In this document: piece after piece, positions 61,184 to 64,000 of the stretch
Position numbering within the stretch: position 1 is the stretch's first letter
How the letters are laid out: every line of letters starts with the position of its first letter
Assembly (NCBI RefSeq): GCF_965276875.1
Contig: NZ_OZ255701.1
Coordinates: 2,232,001-2,296,000, forward strand
Length of the DNA: 64,000 nucleotides
DNA from: Lichenicoccus sp965276875
Lineage (GTDB): Bacteria; Pseudomonadota; Alphaproteobacteria; Acetobacterales; Acetobacteraceae
Direction: 5' to 3'
Notes under the pieces: model-generated
The model's input: only the letters and a program-made list of their open reading frames with translations
Databases searched by the model: none
Told to the model about the DNA's origin: nothing
Program-made: the position numbers and the translations under genes

Positions 61184-62067
61184 GGCGTCGCCGACAGCGC
61201 GTCGCCGACAGCATCGAGCGTGCTCAGCATCCAGTGTTGATAATCCATGCCGCGCGGTTCGGTCTCACTGACGCCGACGACCGGGATGGCGGCGTCGCGG
61301 GCGATGGCGAGAAGGCGGCGTGACGCGCTGTCGCTGGCCTGTCTGTTATAGAGCAGCAGCCTGACCCGACGCTGGCGAAGGTCGCGCTCGAACTCTGCCA
61401 CCTCTGAGGCGCCTGGTGCGACATCGTTCATCACCGCGACCTGGAATCGCGGATTGCGCATCACCAAACCGAGACGGGTGGCCATTAGGCCGAACACCGG
61501 CTCCGTAGCGGTGACCGGAGTGCCGCTATCGCGCGCGCGAATGGCCGCGATCTTTGCCGCAATCGTCCCCAGAGAGGCCAAAAAGCGGTCGCGCCCGTCA
61601 TCGTGCGCGGCCTTGCCGGCGGGATCCGCGGCATCGAGGGCGGCGGTGAAGGCCACGGCAAAGGCGCGCATCGTGCGCGGGTCGTACCAGAGATGCGGAT
61701 TGGCGCCGGGCCCTGCACCGACCAGCCGGGCCACGACGATATTCCGGCGTCCCGGCTTCGGGGTCGCCGCAAGCAGGCGGTCCATCCAGGGATCGTAGCC
61801 GGCGCCATTGGAGATCGTCATCGTGGCGTGCGAGAGTGCGCGCGCGACGGAGGGGCTGGCTTCGAACAGATGCGGGTCCTGATCCGGGTTGGACAGGATG
61901 CTGCGGACCGTCACCGACGCGCCGCCGATCTGGGCGGCGACGTTGCCATAGACGTTTTCCGCGGCGATGACGTGGGTCTGTGGCGAGGCCGCATGAGTGG
62001 CGCAGATGGGCGCGGTGCAGGCGGCCCCAACAAGGAGGGCGAGCCACAGGCTGGGCAGGCGCCACAT
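61180..62067 (-). CDS. znuA: Zinc-type ABC transporter substrate-binding protein (ZnuA-like)
   Basis: This 295-aa periplasmic protein has a signal peptide (MWRLPSLWLALLVGAACT and onward to about residue 27). Metal ligands expected in this family are visible as His in DQDPHLFE and ANPHLWYD, and a Glu/His region in TEPVFG. The His-rich loop of some ZnuA proteins is absent. It heads the minus-strand ABC operon and diverges from zur. Confidence 0.9.
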   Translation of the reverse strand: MWRLPSLWLALLVGAACTAPICATHAASPQTHVIAAENVYGNVAAQIGGASVTVRSILSNPDQDPHLFEASPSVARALSHATMTISNGAGYDPWMDRLLAATPKPGRRNIVVARLVGAGPGANPHLWYDPRTMRAFAVAFTAALDAADPAGKAAHDDGRDRFLASLGTIAAKIAAIRARDSGTPVTATEPVFGLMATRLGLVMRNPRFQVAVMNDVAPGASEVAEFERDLRQRRVRLLLYNRQASDSASRRLLAIARDAAIPVVGVSETEPRGMDYQHWMLSTLDAVGDALSATP

Positions 62068-62093
62068 CTTGATCTCCGCTCCGTCCCGGGTTT

Positions 62094-62108
62094 TGATATA
62101 TTATACCG
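62094..62108. promoter_or_regulatory. Candidate Zur box between znuA and zur
   Basis: TGATATATTATACCG matches the palindromic alphaproteobacterial/proteobacterial Zur-type pattern TGTTATATTATAACA at 12 of 15 positions. It is the only AT-rich spot in the 61-bp divergent region. It could control both directions. Confidence 0.6.
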
Positions 62109-62128
62109 TTTGGCTTTGAAAGACCCCG

Positions 62129-62629
62129 ATGAGCACAGCCTTGTTCAGTCCGAGCACCGATCGGAAGCTGCAGGCGGCGGAGTCGATCTGTGCCGCGCGG
62201 GGCACGCGCATGACCAATCTGCGCCGCCAGGTGCTGGGGCTGGTGCTGGAAACCGCGACGCCATCGAGCGCCTATGACCTGCTCGACCGGTTGCGCGTCA
62301 GCCACAAGGGTGCGGCACCCCCCACCATCTACCGTGCGCTGGATTTTCTGCTCGAACAGGGACTGGTGCACAAGGTCGAGCGGCTCTCCGCCTATATTGG
62401 CTGCGTGCACAGCCAGGACGCGGAGCATCATGCCGCGCAGTTCCTGATCTGCCGGCAGTGCGGCCGTGTGGTCGAACTCGAGGATTCCGCGATCGCCGCC
62501 GCGTGCGCCGCCGCGGCGCGGCGCTTAGGCTTTCGCACCCAGGGCAGCACGATCGAGATCGAGGGGCTTTGCGCCGCCTGTCAGGCCGCCCCCACCTTGG
62601 ACGCCCCTACCTTGGACGCCCCAGTTTGA
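62129..62629 (+). CDS. zur: Fur-family zinc uptake regulator Zur
   Basis: This 166-aa Fur-family repressor has a winged-helix N-domain (TNLRRQVLGLVLETATPSSAYDLLDRL, APPTIYRALDFLLEQGLVHKVE). The metal domain holds EHHAAQFLICRQCGRVVE and a final CAAC, the two CxxC pairs of a structural zinc site. Its location opposite a znuABC-type operon supports Zur rather than Fur or PerR. A short repeated PTLDA tail ends the protein. Confidence 0.9.
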   Translation: MSTALFSPSTDRKLQAAESICAARGTRMTNLRRQVLGLVLETATPSSAYDLLDRLRVSHKGAAPPTIYRALDFLLEQGLVHKVERLSAYIGCVHSQDAEHHAAQFLICRQCGRVVELEDSAIAAACAAAARRLGFRTQGSTIEIEGLCAACQAAPTLDAPTLDAPV

Positions 62630-62650
62630 CGGCCGCACGGTGCCGACGTT

Positions 62651-63436
62651 ATGGGTCGCCGCATGGATGTGTCGAGCAGCAGTCAGCGCCTACGCGCACG
62701 CGCCGTCTGGCGTCTGGGGACGGGTTCGCCAAGTGCGTTTCGTATCGAGGACCAGGACGGCAAGCTGTTGCGCACGATCATGGGCGCCCGGCACGGCCAG
62801 GAGGCCTTGGCACTCTACTGGCGTGGCGCCGGCGCGCAGCTGCCAGGGGCTGTGACCGGCCGGGACATGGAGCTTCGACTCCGCGGCGCGCATGCCTTGG
62901 TTAAACTCCCCACACCCGAGTTGCCGTTGGATCGGGAGACCGGCGAGGAGATCGCACGACCGCGTCCATATGCGCGCCGCACCCGCGCGAAGCCCGCCTT
63001 GGATGCCGAACAAAGCGACCTGTTCACTGACACGTCTCCCGAACCCCCACCGACCCCGCCCGAGCCACCGGTGCTGGACGCGGACAGCGTCTCGCTGCAG
63101 CGCGTCGATGCGCGCACCTTGCGTCCATCCGATCGCGCCGACGGCTATCTCTATCACGTCACCAACGCCGCTGACGCCGCGGTCGCTCTGCGTGACGGCC
63201 TGGGCGTCAGCGGGTCTGATCCGTTGATCCTGACCGAGCGTCAGGGGGTCGCCTACTGGCTTTCGGTGCTGGCCGAGGATTACGACTATATCCTCGATGG
63301 GCCGGCGGACTTCGTCGTCTTGCGGCTGCGCCGGCAGCCGGTGGAAGAGCTGCTCGAAACGGACGCGCACGCATCGCGCAGCGCCGGCTGCCCGTGCTTC
63401 CTGCTCACCGGAGGGGCGGCGGCGCGGGCGGGCTGA
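62651..63436 (+). CDS. Protein of unknown function
   Basis: This 261-aa protein follows zur by 21 bp. The N-terminal third (AVWRLGTGSPSAFRIEDQDGK, LLRTIMGARHGQEAL) is mixed. A Pro/Glu-rich linker follows (about 120-140, PEPPPTPPEPPVLD). The C-terminal third reads DGYLYHVTNAADAAVALRDGL and DYDYILDGPADFVVLRLRR, faintly like small RNA- or NAD-related folds with an H-x-T start. I do not recognise the family. Its end overlaps the convergent nucleoside hydrolase gene by 32 bp. The first Met may be the fifth codon. Confidence 0.7.
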   Translation: MGRRMDVSSSSQRLRARAVWRLGTGSPSAFRIEDQDGKLLRTIMGARHGQEALALYWRGAGAQLPGAVTGRDMELRLRGAHALVKLPTPELPLDRETGEEIARPRPYARRTRAKPALDAEQSDLFTDTSPEPPPTPPEPPVLDADSVSLQRVDARTLRPSDRADGYLYHVTNAADAAVALRDGLGVSGSDPLILTERQGVAYWLSVLAEDYDYILDGPADFVVLRLRRQPVEELLETDAHASRSAGCPCFLLTGGAAARAG

Positions 63437-64000
63437 GGCTGTCCTCGAGCAACGCCAGCATGCCCGCGGCGTCGACATCGATGCAGACCGTCTGCGCCGG
63501 ATGCGGGTCCCACGCGGTGGTCGGGAACGGCGGCCGGTCGGGCTTTTGGATGGTCTGACCGGATGCCAGGCCGCCGCAGATCACCCGCACTGGCCCCTCG
63601 CGTGTGGTGAACAAAGTCGGGTCCACCACATAGGCGACGGCGAGGCAGTCATGGGCGAAAATCCCGTCCAGCTTGCGGCTGCGCTGATGAAAGCCGAGAT
63701 AGTCGCGCGTAATTGCGTGCAGCAGTTTGCCGGTCTCGCCGCCCGCGGCATCCAGCCGGTCGAGCATGGCGCTGTCGAGCACCACCTCCTGTGTTACGTC
63801 GAGGCCGACGATGGTCACCGGCCAGTGCGCGGTGAACACAGCATCAGCGGCATCCGGGTCGCCCGCGATGTTGGCTTCCGCCACCGGCGAGACATTGCCG
63901 GTATGGCCGTGTGTGCCGAAAGCGCCGCCCATCACCACCACCGAATGCACCAGGCGCGCGATGTCGCGATCCTTGTCGAGCGCACGCGCCAGGTTGGTCA
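63405..64000 (-). CDS. Inosine-uridine nucleoside hydrolase, 5' end beyond window
   Basis: The C-terminal ~198 codons of a ribonucleoside N-glycosidase are present. The minus strand is open to the window edge (TNLARALDKDRDIARLVHSVVVMGGAFG). The family block VVMGGA, NVSPVAEANI with its substrate-contact Asn/Glu, and the late FAHDCLAVAYVVDP with the His-Asp pair are visible. The N-terminal DTDxDD metal site is outside. Substrate range cannot be inferred. Confidence 0.9.
   Translation of the reverse strand, partial: TNLARALDKDRDIARLVHSVVVMGGAFGTHGHTGNVSPVAEANIAGDPDAADAVFTAHWPVTIVGLDVTQEVVLDSAMLDRLDAAGGETGKLLHAITRDYLGFHQRSRKLDGIFAHDCLAVAYVVDPTLFTTREGPVRVICGGLASGQTIQKPDRPPFPTTAWDPHPAQTVCIDVDAAGMLALLEDSLSPPAPPPLR

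Overview
The window is about 64 kb of high-GC DNA from an anoxygenic phototrophic alphaproteobacterium. It is mostly one photosynthesis gene cluster (PGC). Type-II reaction-centre genes (pufLM, puhA), a tetraheme pufC, LH1 genes, the bacteriochlorophyll a genes, crtC/D/E/F/B/I, C4-type hemA and the aerR-ppsR pair place it among purple bacteria. Oxygen-dependent acsF is present and bchE is not seen, which fits an aerobic or microaerobic phototroph. The HPrK/PTS locus and overall make-up suggest Rhodospirillales, possibly Acetobacteraceae; that placement is inference, as no rRNA gene is present.

Region 1 (1-9.1 kb, minus strand) is bchCXYZ-pufBALMC followed by a coupled multiheme cytochrome c that runs off the window. 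Genes touch or overlap, and the 80 bp before bchC holds two PpsR/CrtJ-type sites 8 bp apart. Region 2 (9.1-14.8 kb) has crtE-crtF on minus and crtD-crtC-psiE-like-hydrolase on plus, diverging from a promoter region with another pair of such sites. Region 3 (14.8-17 kb) is groES-groEL with a CIRCE operator, embedded inside the PGC. Region 4 (17-37 kb, minus) is one tightly packed unit, bchFNBHLM-lhaA-puhABC-orf-acsF-puhE::cobW-hemA-bchIDO-orf. Its most unusual member is a single reading frame joining the PuhE assembly protein to a COG0523/CobW GTPase with a His-rich loop. Region 5 (37.1-43.2 kb, plus) is aerR-ppsR-bchG-bchP-tspO-hemC. Region 6 (43.2-46.5 kb, minus) is crtI-crtB with small flanking genes.

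Region 7 (46.6-64 kb) is outside the PGC. It holds a class-I amidotransferase, a LolA-like protein, an aminotransferase and purH. Next is a decaying MarR/isochorismatase locus with an MFS transporter. A regulatory PTS follows (HPrK, eroded rapZ, EIIA-Man, HPr, EI) with a GGDEF/EAL protein directly downstream. The end carries a RidA-like protein, a zinc-type ABC transporter with divergent zur and a candidate Zur box, an unknown protein and a partial nucleoside hydrolase.

Together the PGC encodes pigment synthesis from 5-aminolevulinate to phytylated BChl a, acyclic hydroxylated/methoxylated carotenoids, the RC-LH1 proteins with assembly factors, and redox/light regulation by AerR-PpsR. No LH2 genes, crtA, bchE, bchJ, pufQ or pufX, tRNA, rRNA, insertion sequence or CRISPR array was seen.
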